A stretch of 14,249 nucleotides of DNA, taken from assembly GCA_035310015.1 (NCBI GenBank), contig DATGEO010000172.1:1-14249 (forward strand), written 5' to 3'. Below are positions 6,699 to 13,671 of this stretch, in pieces. The notes below the pieces were generated by a model. The model was not told where the DNA came from. It ran no database searches and saw nothing but the letters and a program-made list of their open reading frames with translations. The position numbers and the translations under genes were made by a program. The DNA is from DATGEO01 sp035310015 (GTDB lineage Bacteria > Chloroflexota > Dormibacteria > Dormibacterales > Dormibacteraceae). Within the stretch, counting starts at the first letter, position 1. Every line of letters starts with the position of its first letter.

Positions 6699-7661
6699 CT
6701 ATGAGGGCAGTGACCTCGCGAGGAACCCGAGCCAGTTCTCGCCCAGGATGCCGTCGACCTCGGCGGAGCTGAAGTGCTTGCGCAGCCTGGAGGCCAGGGT
6801 CTTGAAGCCGGCGGTCGAGCTCATGGCGGCGTGCTTGCCGTCGAAGCCGCCGTCGAGGTCGGTACCCAGGCCGACATGCTCGGGGCCGCCCGCCGCACGG
6901 GCGATGTGCACCGCGTGGCGCACGACGTCGTCCAGCGTCGCCGGCCCGCTCGGCCGCAGGTGCGAGCGGTAGAAGGAGATGCCGATCACCCCGCCGCGGC
7001 GCGCGATCTCCGCCGCGGTCGCGTCCGTGATCTGGCGATCACCTGGGACCAGCGCGCGGGCGTTGGAGTGCGACGCCATGACCGGCCCGCGCCACAGCTC
7101 GAAGGCGTCCGCCACGGCCTCCTCGGCCATGTGGCTCAGGTCGAGGATCACCTTCTGCCGGCGCATCGCCTTCAGCAGCTGCACACCCAGCGCCGTCAGC
7201 CCGCCCGGCGCATGCGTGCCGCCGCTGTAGCGCGTCCTCCCCCACGCCGGCCCGATGATCCGCACGCCGCGCTCGACCCACGCGCCCAGCTGCGCCGGCG
7301 TCTCGATGGGGTCCGCGCCTTCCATCAGCATCACGGCCGCCACCTGCCCCCGCTTCCAGCCGCGGACGTAGGCGCCGAGCTCGCGCGCTGTCCTCAGCAT
7401 TCGCAGCCCGACCGTTCGGTAGTAGTTGACCTCGGCCATGGCCATGATGTGCGCCTCGTGCGCGCTCTCGTAGACGAAGCGGGTGCGCATCGAGCGGCGC
7501 GCCCGGGCGGGCGCCGTGTAGAGGGTCGCAAACACCAGGCCGACGCCTCCGGCGGCGAGCGCCGGCCGGCTCACCACGTAGCCTGGCGGCGGAGGACCTT
7601 CGAAGCCTCTCCCCTCCCCGATGGCGTTCCACCCGATGTCCAGGTGGGCGTCCACGATCAC
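6699..7661 (-). CDS. Membrane dipeptidase family (peptidase M19)
   Basis: A 320-residue metal-dependent hydrolase of the renal-dipeptidase type, expected to cleave dipeptides or related amide substrates. All six expected metal and catalytic residues can be placed: H6 and D8 (DAHLD), E114 (MLMEGADP), H177 (LDLSHMAEEA), H198 (ASHSNARAL) and D268 (GTDLDGGF). There is no signal peptide, so it is probably cytoplasmic. The start is GTG 7661, only 42 bases from the divergent MarR gene. A TATTCT at 7668-7673 (minus strand) lies six bases before the GTG, which would fit a leaderless transcript. Its end abuts the repeat before frdA, so whether it shares a transcript with frdABCD is unclear. Confidence 0.93.
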   Translation of the reverse strand: MIVDAHLDIGWNAIGEGRGFEGPPPPGYVVSRPALAAGGVGLVFATLYTAPARARRSMRTRFVYESAHEAHIMAMAEVNYYRTVGLRMLRTARELGAYVRGWKRGQVAAVMLMEGADPIETPAQLGAWVERGVRIIGPAWGRTRYSGGTHAPGGLTALGVQLLKAMRRQKVILDLSHMAEEAVADAFELWRGPVMASHSNARALVPGDRQITDATAAEIARRGGVIGISFYRSHLRPSGPATLDDVVRHAVHIARAAGGPEHVGLGTDLDGGFDGKHAAMSSTAGFKTLASRLRKHFSSAEVDGILGENWLGFLARSLPS

Positions 7662-7703
7662 GTGGCGAGAATAACTTGGCCTGGGATCCTGTATCTAGTA
7701 ACA
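7662..7703. promoter_or_regulatory. Divergent intergenic region, dipeptidase / marR
   Basis: Only 42 bases separate two divergent starts, so both promoters and any MarR operator must lie here or within the coding ends. Leftward, TATTCT (7668-7673) is a possible -10 for the dipeptidase. Rightward, TATCTA (7692-7697), six bases before ATG 7704, is a poor -10 candidate. A CTAG-centred sequence (7692-7701) is the only short symmetry seen and is too weak to call an operator. Confidence 0.4.
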
Positions 7704-8261
7704 ATGAAGTCCTTCAATATGAATCCCCACGAGTCCGGCCACGAGTCCGGCCACGAGCTCGCTCGCGACGGCAAGGGCCGGCTGTACAGCCCGCGCATGC
7801 GCGAGCTCATCGGTCCGCTCAAGGTCGACACGAGCGCCGTGGAGGCGCTGGCGGCGCTGCGGATCGCAAGCAAGAGCCTGCGCCTCATGCAGGGCCGCTG
7901 GGCGGAGCGCCACGGCCTGAGCGAGGGCCGTCTGGGCGTCATGTTCCGCCTCTTCCGCGGCGGCGATTGCCAGCTGGGCGACCTCGCGGAGGAGCTCGAG
8001 TCAACCCCGAGGAACATCACCGGGCTGGTCGACCACCTGGAGCGCGACGGCCTGGTGGAGCGCGTGCCCGACCCACAGGATCGGCGCTCCGTCCGCGCGC
8101 GGCTTACGGACGCGGGCAGGATCCGCATCGAGTCGATCTGGAAGGAAGGCCTGGAGCGTCAGTTCGAGATGGTTGCGGGATTCAGCAAGGACGAGTTGGA
8201 ACAGCTGCGGCACCTGTGCCTGTTGCTGGTGGAGAACACGAGGAAGGAGCTGGGGAGATGA
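7704..8261 (+). CDS. MarR-family transcriptional regulator
   Basis: A 185-residue winged-helix DNA-binding protein, probably a dimeric repressor. The fold is seen as ALRIASKSLRLMQGRWAERHGLSEGRLGVMFRLF (51-84), a helix-turn-helix with recognition helix about 101-115 (TPRNITGLVDHLERDG), and the wing DPQDRRSVRARLTDAG (123-138). The N-terminal 40 residues extend beyond the domain and contain a perfect HESGHESGHE repeat. Starts at ATG 7704 or ATG 7719 are both possible. Its stop overlaps the start of the DHA2 exporter (ATGA), so it very likely controls that gene in response to an exported or toxic ligand, and perhaps the divergent dipeptidase. Confidence 0.93.
   Translation: MKSFNMNPHESGHESGHELARDGKGRLYSPRMRELIGPLKVDTSAVEALAALRIASKSLRLMQGRWAERHGLSEGRLGVMFRLFRGGDCQLGDLAEELESTPRNITGLVDHLERDGLVERVPDPQDRRSVRARLTDAGRIRIESIWKEGLERQFEMVAGFSKDELEQLRHLCLLLVENTRKELGR
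7728..7757 (+). repeat. 12-base tandem repeat in the marR 5' end
   Basis: CACGAGTCCGGC occurs twice in tandem (7728-7739, 7740-7751) and a third copy begins (CACGAG, 7752-7757). It encodes HESG-HESG-HE in frame. Being a multiple of three, gain or loss of a unit would preserve the reading frame. Confidence 0.9.
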
Positions 8262-9862
8262 CGCAGGCGATCACCGAAGGACTCACCCGGCGCAAGCAGG
8301 TGCTTGCGACCGCCGGCACCATGCTGGCGCTGCTCCTGGCCGCGCTCGACCAGACGATCGTCGGCACCGCCATCCCGCGCATCGTGGCCGACCTCAACGG
8401 CCTCGACCGCCTGGCTTGGGTCACGACCGCCTACCTCGTCACCTCGACCACCATGACCCCGATCGCCGGCAAGCTCGGCGACCTGTTCGGGCGCAAGCCG
8501 TTCCTGCTCCTCGGCATGGTCGGCTTCGTGATCACGTCCGCCATCTGCGGCCTGTCCCAGAACATGACCGAGCTCATCGTCGCCCGCGGCGTGCAGGGCC
8601 TTTTCGGCGGCGTCCTGTTCGCCACCGTCTTCACCGTCATCGGCGACCTCTTCCCGCCCGAGCAGCGCGGCCGCCTGCAGGGACTCTTCGGCGCCGTGTT
8701 CGGCCTCAGCTCGGTCGTCGGCCCGACCGCCGGCGGCTGGATCACCGACCACTGGGGCTGGCGCTGGGTCTTCGAGGTCAACATCCCGGTCGGCGTCATC
8801 GCCGTGATGGTGGTGCTGGCGGGCCTGCCCTACGTCCGCTCGAAGGCCTCGTGGCGCGACATCGACTTCTGGGGCGCGGCCTCCCTCGCCGCCGGCGTCG
8901 TGCCGCTCCTGATCGCGCTCTCCATCACCCGCGACCACTCGTGGACCTCGCCTGAGGTCCTCGGCCTCCTCGCCTTCGCCGCGCTGATGCTGGCGGCGTT
9001 CATCTGGGTCGAATCTCGGGTCGAGCACCCGATCGTCCCGCTCGAGCTGTTCAAGAACCCGACATTCACCGTGGCGATGGTGGTCGGCTTCCTCACCGCG
9101 TTCGGCATGTTCGGCTCGATCCTGTTCACGCCGCTGGTGTTCCAGGGCGTGCTGGGCATCAGCGCCACCAACTCCGGCGCGCTGATCACGCCGATGATGT
9201 TCGGCCTGCTGGGCGCGTCGACCGTGACCGGCTTCATCATGCGGCGCATCAGGTACTACCGCTTCCTGGGCACGATCGGGGTCGTGATCATGATCGTCGG
9301 GATGTGGCTCCTGTCCCAGGTCAACCCCGCCGTTCCCGAGTGGCACGTGGTGGCTGACCTGATCGTGGTCGGTACCGGACTGGGCGTCACCTTCCCGCTC
9401 TACCTGACGGCGGTGCAGACGGCCCTGCCGCGGCAGTACCTGGGTGTGGCCTCGAGCCAGATCCAGTTCTGGCGCAACCTGGGCGGCACCGTCGGCAGCT
9501 CCATTCTCGGCGCGGTGCTGGCGAACCGCCTGCCCGGCTACCTGACGACCCGGGTGGCGGCGCTGCACCTGCCCCCGCAGGCCCTGGCGAGCTTGCCCAA
9601 GAGCGGGAGCGCCAACTCGATCCTCGACCCGACCCTGCTGGCGAAGCTCCCGCCCGCTTTCGTGGCGGCGATCCGGTTCGCGCTGTCGGACACCCTGCAC
9701 GACATCTACTTGTTCGCCGGCCTGGTGCTGATCGTCGCCCTGGTTTCGACCGTCTTCATGAAGGAGGTGCCGCTCACGGCCGCGCCCCGCAGCGCCGGCT
9801 TCGGCGAGGCGGCGCCCCCCGACGAGGACGTCCGAGAGGAGCGGGAGCAGGTCCCGGCCTAG
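8258..9862 (+). CDS. DHA2-family (14-TM) drug:proton antiporter, EmrB/QacA type
   Basis: A 534-residue inner-membrane MFS exporter. Motif D1 LDQTIVGTAIPRI (30-42), motif A GKLGDLFGRKP (71-81) and the antiporter motif C region GPTAGGW (155-161) followed by HWGWRWVFEVNIPVG are all intact. Length and hydrophobic pattern fit 14 membrane helices. A hydrophilic loop before the last helix (about 440-490) and a charged C-terminal tail (PPDEDVREEREQ) are typical for the group. The start overlaps the marR stop as ATGA, and a good GGAAGGAG ribosome site lies just upstream within marR. Substrates cannot be predicted; a role in resistance or metabolite efflux under MarR control is likely. Confidence 0.95.
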   Translation: MTQAITEGLTRRKQVLATAGTMLALLLAALDQTIVGTAIPRIVADLNGLDRLAWVTTAYLVTSTTMTPIAGKLGDLFGRKPFLLLGMVGFVITSAICGLSQNMTELIVARGVQGLFGGVLFATVFTVIGDLFPPEQRGRLQGLFGAVFGLSSVVGPTAGGWITDHWGWRWVFEVNIPVGVIAVMVVLAGLPYVRSKASWRDIDFWGAASLAAGVVPLLIALSITRDHSWTSPEVLGLLAFAALMLAAFIWVESRVEHPIVPLELFKNPTFTVAMVVGFLTAFGMFGSILFTPLVFQGVLGISATNSGALITPMMFGLLGASTVTGFIMRRIRYYRFLGTIGVVIMIVGMWLLSQVNPAVPEWHVVADLIVVGTGLGVTFPLYLTAVQTALPRQYLGVASSQIQFWRNLGGTVGSSILGAVLANRLPGYLTTRVAALHLPPQALASLPKSGSANSILDPTLLAKLPPAFVAAIRFALSDTLHDIYLFAGLVLIVALVSTVFMKEVPLTAAPRSAGFGEAAPPDEDVREEREQVPA

Positions 9863-9905
9863 CGCCGGAAGGTGAAAACGGTGGTTAAGCCCGGTTAACG
9901 GCGCT

Positions 9906-9934
9906 CGCCAATTTGTTGGCGGGAGCGTTAGAAT
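9906..9934 (+). promoter_or_regulatory. Candidate promoter with overlapping palindrome, upstream of zinc-ribbon gene
   Basis: TAGAAT (9929-9934) matches the -10 consensus at five of six bases. A perfect palindrome, CGCCAA-TTTG-TTGGCG (9906-9921), has its left arm exactly at the -35 position (17-base spacer) although it does not look like a -35 box. It may be an operator, or a weak terminator hairpin for the upstream exporter; there is no T-run after it. The untranslated leader would be about 80 bases. Confidence 0.4.
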
Positions 9935-10019
9935 CCGCCCCGATCAGCTCGTAGGGGTGGACCGGGCTTCAACCGCCGGCGGCCTCTGAGCGGTAACCAG
10001 GTACGAGGAGGCCAGGACG

Positions 10020-10304
10020 GTGAGTTTCTCGGATCGGACGTTGACGTGCCGCGACTGTGGTCGCGAATTCCTCTTCACGGCGGGCGAGCAGGAGTTCTAC
10101 CAGACGCGCGGGCTTCAGAACGAGCCGCGGCGATGCCCGGAGTGCCGGGCGGCGCGGCGGGCCTCCGACGGCAACGGGCGGACGCGCGTCATGCATGACG
10201 TGGTCTGCTCGAACTGCGGCAAGCAGACCCAGGTGCCGTTCGTCCCGACGGGCGCCCGGCCGGTGTACTGCCTCGACTGCTACCAGACGGTGGGCCGCCA
10301 CTAG
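10020..10304 (+). CDS. Small double zinc-ribbon protein (zf-trcl plus CxxC-x17-CxxC)
   Basis: A 94-residue cytoplasmic protein with two zinc-ribbon units. The first has C10/C13 and C39/C42 around the characteristic REFLFTAGEQEFYQTRGLQNEPRRCPEC. The second has C63/C66 and C84/C87 with 17 residues between the pairs (CSNCGKQTQVPF...YCLDC). The combination is known as a conserved small family of unknown function; nucleic-acid or protein binding is a guess. The GTG start is fixed by a strong AGGAGG at 10006-10011, eight bases upstream, one of the few good ribosome sites in this window, which suggests high expression. It is monocistronic and is followed by repeat copy 3. Confidence 0.93.
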   Translation: MSFSDRTLTCRDCGREFLFTAGEQEFYQTRGLQNEPRRCPECRAARRASDGNGRTRVMHDVVCSNCGKQTQVPFVPTGARPVYCLDCYQTVGRH

Positions 10305-10317
10305 GCCTCCCTTAAAA

Positions 10318-10357
10318 AGCCCTCACCCTAACCCTCTCCCGCCGAAGCGGGAGAGGG
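10318..10357 (+). repeat. Palindromic interspersed repeat, copy 3; probable bidirectional terminator
   Basis: AGCCCTCACCCTAACC followed by the same perfect 10-bp stem at 10332-10341 and 10348-10357 around a 6-base loop. Copies 2 and 3 are identical over their first 24 bases. A T-rich run follows (10358-10368) and an A-run precedes (10314-10318), so it could terminate both the zinc-ribbon gene and the convergent cyclase gene. Confidence 0.92.
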
Positions 10358-10366
10358 TTCTTCCTT

Positions 10367-11173
10367 TTAGGCCAGGGCCAGCGGGCGGACCGGGCTGCCG
10401 GTGACGCCCTTCATCTTCAGAGGCAGGCAGACGAACGCGAACTCGTGCACGCCGGCCCCGGCCAGCTCCTCGAGGTAGAGGTTCTCGATGATGGGGATGC
10501 CCGCCCGCACCAGCAGCAGCACGTGCGCCGGCAGGGTAACGCCCAGCTCCTTGTCGAACGAGTCGGTCGTGTCGAAGGCCATGTTGTCGGCGCCGACCGC
10601 TTTGACCTTCATCTCCGCCAGCCAGCGCGAGCCGGCGGCGCTGACGCCGGCGGACCTCAGGTACTCGGCGGGCTTGTCCCAGAGCTTGCCGTAGCCCGTC
10701 CGGACCAGGACCACGTCGCCGGCTCGGACTTCGACCCCGGCCTCGGCGGCGCTCTTCTTCAGCTCGTCGAGCGAGATCAGGTGCTCCGGCGGCAGCCCTT
10801 TGCTGCCGGCGACGTCGAGCAGCACTCCTCGACCGACGAGCGGCGCCATCGTGTCGATGCCGAGAACCGTGAACCCGGCGGACGACATCACGCCGCTGTT
10901 GACGTCGACGCCACCGTGGAGCTTCAGGTTCTCGGCCTGGTGCGACAGGGCGTCGATGTGCGTGCCGGTGTGCTCGGGCATGACGAGCACTCCCGACGCG
11001 CTCGTGCGCGCCGGTGGCTCGGGCACCCCGCGACCGTGCTGCCGGTGGAGGAAGTAGTTGAAGCCCGGGACGTGCGCGGGATGGATCGGCATCGCCGCGT
11101 GCCTGGGCTGTTCGAGGTCGAAGACGCGGGCGGCGCCGAGCGCCTCGATCAGGCTCTGCGTCGAGCCCGCCAC
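10367..11173 (-). CDS. Cyclase-family metal hydrolase (kynurenine formamidase-like)
   Basis: A 268-residue protein of the cyclase family (PF04199 type), which includes kynurenine formamidases and other metal-dependent amide or lactone hydrolases. The signature HTGTHIDALSH (68-78) gives the metal ligands H68, H72, D74 and H78. The conserved DVVLVRTGYGKLW, AVGADNMAFDT and IPIIENLYLEEL segments are present. The N-terminal FDLEQPRHAAMPIHPAHVPGF is typical. The GTG start comes immediately after the infA stop with no spacer, so the two are coupled. There is no kynurenine or tryptophan gene nearby, so the substrate is open. The TAA is provided just beside repeat copy 3. Confidence 0.92.
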   Translation of the reverse strand: MAGSTQSLIEALGAARVFDLEQPRHAAMPIHPAHVPGFNYFLHRQHGRGVPEPPARTSASGVLVMPEHTGTHIDALSHQAENLKLHGGVDVNSGVMSSAGFTVLGIDTMAPLVGRGVLLDVAGSKGLPPEHLISLDELKKSAAEAGVEVRAGDVVLVRTGYGKLWDKPAEYLRSAGVSAAGSRWLAEMKVKAVGADNMAFDTTDSFDKELGVTLPAHVLLLVRAGIPIIENLYLEELAGAGVHEFAFVCLPLKMKGVTGSPVRPLALA

Positions 11174-11467
11174 CTACTCGCGGTAGCGGTAGACGATGCG
11201 GCCGCGCGTGAGGTCGTAAGGCGACAGCTCGACGCGGATCCGGTCGCCGGGCGTGATGCGAATGAAGTAGCGGCGCATGCGGCCGGCCGCGTAGGCGATG
11301 AGCTTGTGGCCGTTCTCGAGCTCCACCTCGAACATCGCGTTGGGCAGCGCCTGGGAGACGGTCGCGTCCATGACGACCGCCTGCTCTTTCTGGTCGCCGT
11401 TCTCGCGGTCGGCCTTGCGCGCCTTCGGAGTGCGCGTGCCGCGTCGCGGGCCTTTGTTCTTTCCCAA
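11174..11467 (-). CDS. infA: Translation initiation factor IF-1 with basic N-terminal extension
   Basis: A 97-residue OB-fold protein; residues about 31-97 match IF-1 well (ATVSQALPNAMFEVELENGHKLIAYAAGRMRRYFIRITPGDRIRVELSPYDLTRGRIVYRYR). IF-1 binds the 30S A site with IF-2 and IF-3 during initiation. About 25 extra residues precede it (GKNKGPRRGTRTPKARKADRENG), rich in Lys and Arg; standard IF-1 is about 72 residues. The start is TTG 11467. The only internal ATG (M33) would cut off the first strand, so the long form is favoured. It lies 13 bases after a DUF1028 gene and abuts a cyclase gene, not among ribosomal protein genes, so it may be a second or relocated infA. Confidence 0.9.
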   Translation of the reverse strand: MGKNKGPRRGTRTPKARKADRENGDQKEQAVVMDATVSQALPNAMFEVELENGHKLIAYAAGRMRRYFIRITPGDRIRVELSPYDLTRGRIVYRYRE

Positions 11468-11480
11468 ATCGCGTGAAAGT

Positions 11481-12389
11481 CTACTTGGCCTGAGCGGCGA
11501 GCATGGCGCGCAGCGCCTGCGCTTGCGGCGCCGTCATGCGCTCCGACTGGACGAGCCGGTCGATGAGCACGTCCCAGCGGCGGTCGAAGGCGATGGCCTC
11601 CGCCACGAGCTTCGCGCCCTCCGCGACCTCGCCCGCCTGGGACAGCGCGACGCCGGCCCAGAAGCGAAGCTCGACGTTGTCCGGCGCAATCCTGAACGCC
11701 TCGACGCGCTTCGCCTTGGCGGCCGCCGAGTCGCCCGCCTCGTCGAGATGGTCGGCCTCGGTGTCTGCGTCATAGGCCCGGCGGATCGTGAACAGGCGGC
11801 GCAGCTCGGGCAGCGGCTCGGGATGGTCCTCGACGCGCAGGTCGACGATGCGGTCCTCCCAATGCTTGCCGGTGCTCGTGGCGCGGACCACCAGCATCGC
11901 GGCCGACTGCTTGCCGCGGATGTCACCGCCCTCGGCCTCGGCCGCCTCGAGCGCGATCATCATCCGCTCGGCGAGCGAGCCGGTGGCGCCTTCGTAGGCT
12001 TCGGCCATCGCGTCCCACACCGTGTCCCTTTCCATGAGGTTCGCCTGGCAGGAGTAGCCGTCACCGGTGCGATGCCCGGCGGCCGGTATGCAGCGCGTAC
12101 CGGTGTGCGCGGCGACGCGACCCTGGGCGTCGACGATTGCGGCCTGGCGCACCTCGGGCATGGCGTCGCCTGACGTCAACGCTTTCAGCGTCTGCTCCGC
12201 GCTGAAGCCGTTGCGGAGCATCTCCAGGCCGATCGGGCCGTAGCTCACGTTGACCATCGACTGCGTGGCGATCGCCCCCACGCCCGACTGTGCCCACGGC
12301 ACGACCGGCCCCACCTGGAAGTAGTGCGACTGCACCGCGACGCCGAGCTCACCGGTCTTCGGGTCGCGCGCAACTATCGAGTAGGTCAC
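11481..12389 (-). CDS. DUF1028 family protein (Ntn-hydrolase-like)
   Basis: Encodes 302 residues from GTG 12389. The conserved DUF1028 core is clear: TYSIVARDPKTGELGVAVQSHYFQVGPVVPWAQSGVGAIATQ (2-42), YGPIGLEMLRNG (50-61), VDAQGRVAAHTG (86-97), GYSCQANLM (111-119) and GGDIRGKQSAAMLVV (154-168). The family is generally placed with the N-terminal nucleophile hydrolases, so T2 or S4 could be a nucleophile after Met removal; no reaction is established. The C-terminal third (about 205-302) is helical and TPR-like (DEAGDSAAAKAKRVEAFRIAPDNVELRFWAGVALSQAG). A TACGAT eight bases before the start is a possible -10. It is the first gene of an apparent DUF1028-infA-cyclase operon and is divergent from the EntS-like exporter. 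Confidence 0.92.
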   Translation of the reverse strand: MTYSIVARDPKTGELGVAVQSHYFQVGPVVPWAQSGVGAIATQSMVNVSYGPIGLEMLRNGFSAEQTLKALTSGDAMPEVRQAAIVDAQGRVAAHTGTRCIPAAGHRTGDGYSCQANLMERDTVWDAMAEAYEGATGSLAERMMIALEAAEAEGGDIRGKQSAAMLVVRATSTGKHWEDRIVDLRVEDHPEPLPELRRLFTIRRAYDADTEADHLDEAGDSAAAKAKRVEAFRIAPDNVELRFWAGVALSQAGEVAEGAKLVAEAIAFDRRWDVLIDRLVQSERMTAPQAQALRAMLAAQAK

Positions 12390-12408
12390 CGCTCCGGATC
12401 GTACATGC

Positions 12409-13671
12409 TTGCCTGCCGTGCCTTCCTGGCTGCACCTGGCGACCGTCGACCTCACTCCCCTGCGGCGCCACCGCGACTTCCGCCTGCTCTTCGCCGGGCG
12501 GCTCGTTTCGTTCTTCGGCAACATGATCTCTTCGGTCGCGCTGCCGTTCCAGGCATACCAGCTGACGCACAGCGTGTTCCTGGTCGGCCTTCTCGAGCTC
12601 GTGGCGTTCGGGTCCGTGCTGGCGTTCGCCTTCCTCGGGGGCGCGCTTGCCGACGCCCGCGACCGGCGCGGGATGGTCCTGGCGAGCGAAGCCGCGCTGA
12701 CGGTCTTCAGCGTCATCCTCGTCGTCAACGCAGCTCTGCCGCATCCGCAGGTGTGGGTGCTGTTCCTGGTGATGGTCGGATGGGGCGGGCTCGACGCCCT
12801 GCAGCGTCCATCGCTCGACGCGATGCTGCCTCGGCTCGTCGACCGCTCCGAGCTAACCGCGGCCGCGGCGCTGGGCAGCCTGCGCGGAACTCTTGGCCAG
12901 ATCGCCGGGCCCGCGCTCGGCGGCGTCCTGATCGCCGCCTTCGGGCTGCCATTCACCTACACGGTGGACGTCGCCACCTACCTCGTCGGCCTCGTGTGCC
13001 TCTACCTGATGCGCGCGATGCCTCCACCTCCGGACGCCGAGCGTCCGTCCGTTCGGCGCGTGATGGAGGGCCTGCGCTATGCCCGATCGCGGCCGGAGCT
13101 GATCGGCACGTACGCCGTCGACGTCATCGCCATGTTCTTCGGCATGCCCATCGCGTTGTTCCCGGCGATCGCGGCGGGGCTCGGCGGGCCAGGCGTCCTT
13201 GGCCTCATGTACGCGGCGCCGGCGGTGGGCGCGTTCCTGTTCTCGGCGACGTCGGGATGGACGTCACGCGTGCATCGCCACGGCATGGGAGTGATCGTCG
13301 CGGCGGTGCTGTGGGGCCTGGCGATCATCGCGTTCGGCCTGGTGCCGGGACTGATCGCGGCGCTCGTCTTTCTCGGGATCGCCGGCGCGGCGGACATGAT
13401 GAGCGGAGTCTTTCGCGCGACCATCTGGAACCAGACGATCCCGGACTCCCTGCGCGGGCGGCTGGCGTCGATCGAGATGGTCTCCTACATGTCAGGGCCG
13501 GCGCTGGGCAACTTCGAGGCGGGTGCGGTCGCGTCGCTGTTCAGCATTCGGATCTCGATCGTGTCGGGCGGAATCCTCTGCGTGGCCGGCTGCGTGCTGG
13601 CCGCCGTCGCGCTGCCGGCGTTTCGCGCCTACGACGCCCGCACGTGGAAACCAACTAGCGTGGAAGCGTGA
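12409..13671 (+). CDS. MFS exporter, EntS-like (MFS_3)
   Basis: A 420-residue inner-membrane transporter with about 12 hydrophobic segments, resembling the enterobactin-exporter-like MFS branch. Visible signatures are LRRHRDFRLLFAGRLVSFFGNMI (18-40), the motif A variant GGALADARDRRGM (77-89), LQRPSLDAMLPRLVDRSEL with GSLRGTLGQIAGPALGG, and the second-half WNQTIPDSLRGRLASIE. The substrate is unknown; no siderophore genes are in the window. The start could be TTG 12409 or GTG 12418; only 19-28 bases separate it from the divergent DUF1028 gene. Its stop overlaps the next gene as GTGA, so the reductase downstream is coupled to it. Confidence 0.92.
   Translation: MPAVPSWLHLATVDLTPLRRHRDFRLLFAGRLVSFFGNMISSVALPFQAYQLTHSVFLVGLLELVAFGSVLAFAFLGGALADARDRRGMVLASEAALTVFSVILVVNAALPHPQVWVLFLVMVGWGGLDALQRPSLDAMLPRLVDRSELTAAAALGSLRGTLGQIAGPALGGVLIAAFGLPFTYTVDVATYLVGLVCLYLMRAMPPPPDAERPSVRRVMEGLRYARSRPELIGTYAVDVIAMFFGMPIALFPAIAAGLGGPGVLGLMYAAPAVGAFLFSATSGWTSRVHRHGMGVIVAAVLWGLAIIAFGLVPGLIAALVFLGIAGAADMMSGVFRATIWNQTIPDSLRGRLASIEMVSYMSGPALGNFEAGAVASLFSIRISIVSGGILCVAGCVLAAVALPAFRAYDARTWKPTSVEA

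Noticed and set aside
5038..6972. A 644-codon plus-strand open frame opposite frdA
   Set aside because: It is antisense to a flavoprotein with all its motifs intact, its composition is Arg/Ala/His/Val-rich and it resembles no family. It is a high-GC shadow frame.
608..7661. Whether the block is a horizontally acquired island
   Set aside because: I saw no integrase, tRNA edge or obvious shift in base composition; complex II and PPK2 are core metabolic genes.
7692..7701. A CTAG-centred sequence as the MarR operator
   Set aside because: Only the central four bases are symmetric; flanking positions do not pair, so it is no better than chance.
7676..8257. An upstream extension of the DHA2 exporter frame through marR
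   Set aside because: It overlaps the well-supported marR in another frame. The exporter has a good ribosome site and a normal N-terminus at ATG 8258.
9883..9898. Two GGTTAA direct repeats ten bases apart after the DHA2 gene
   Set aside because: They are short, and their spacing to the candidate -10 box does not fit a -35 site. No second line of evidence.
12390..12956. An upstream extension of the DUF1028 frame across the divergent exporter gene
   Set aside because: DUF1028 homology begins at the TYSIVARDP start (GTG 12389); the extension is Ser/Arg-rich shadow sequence of the exporter gene.
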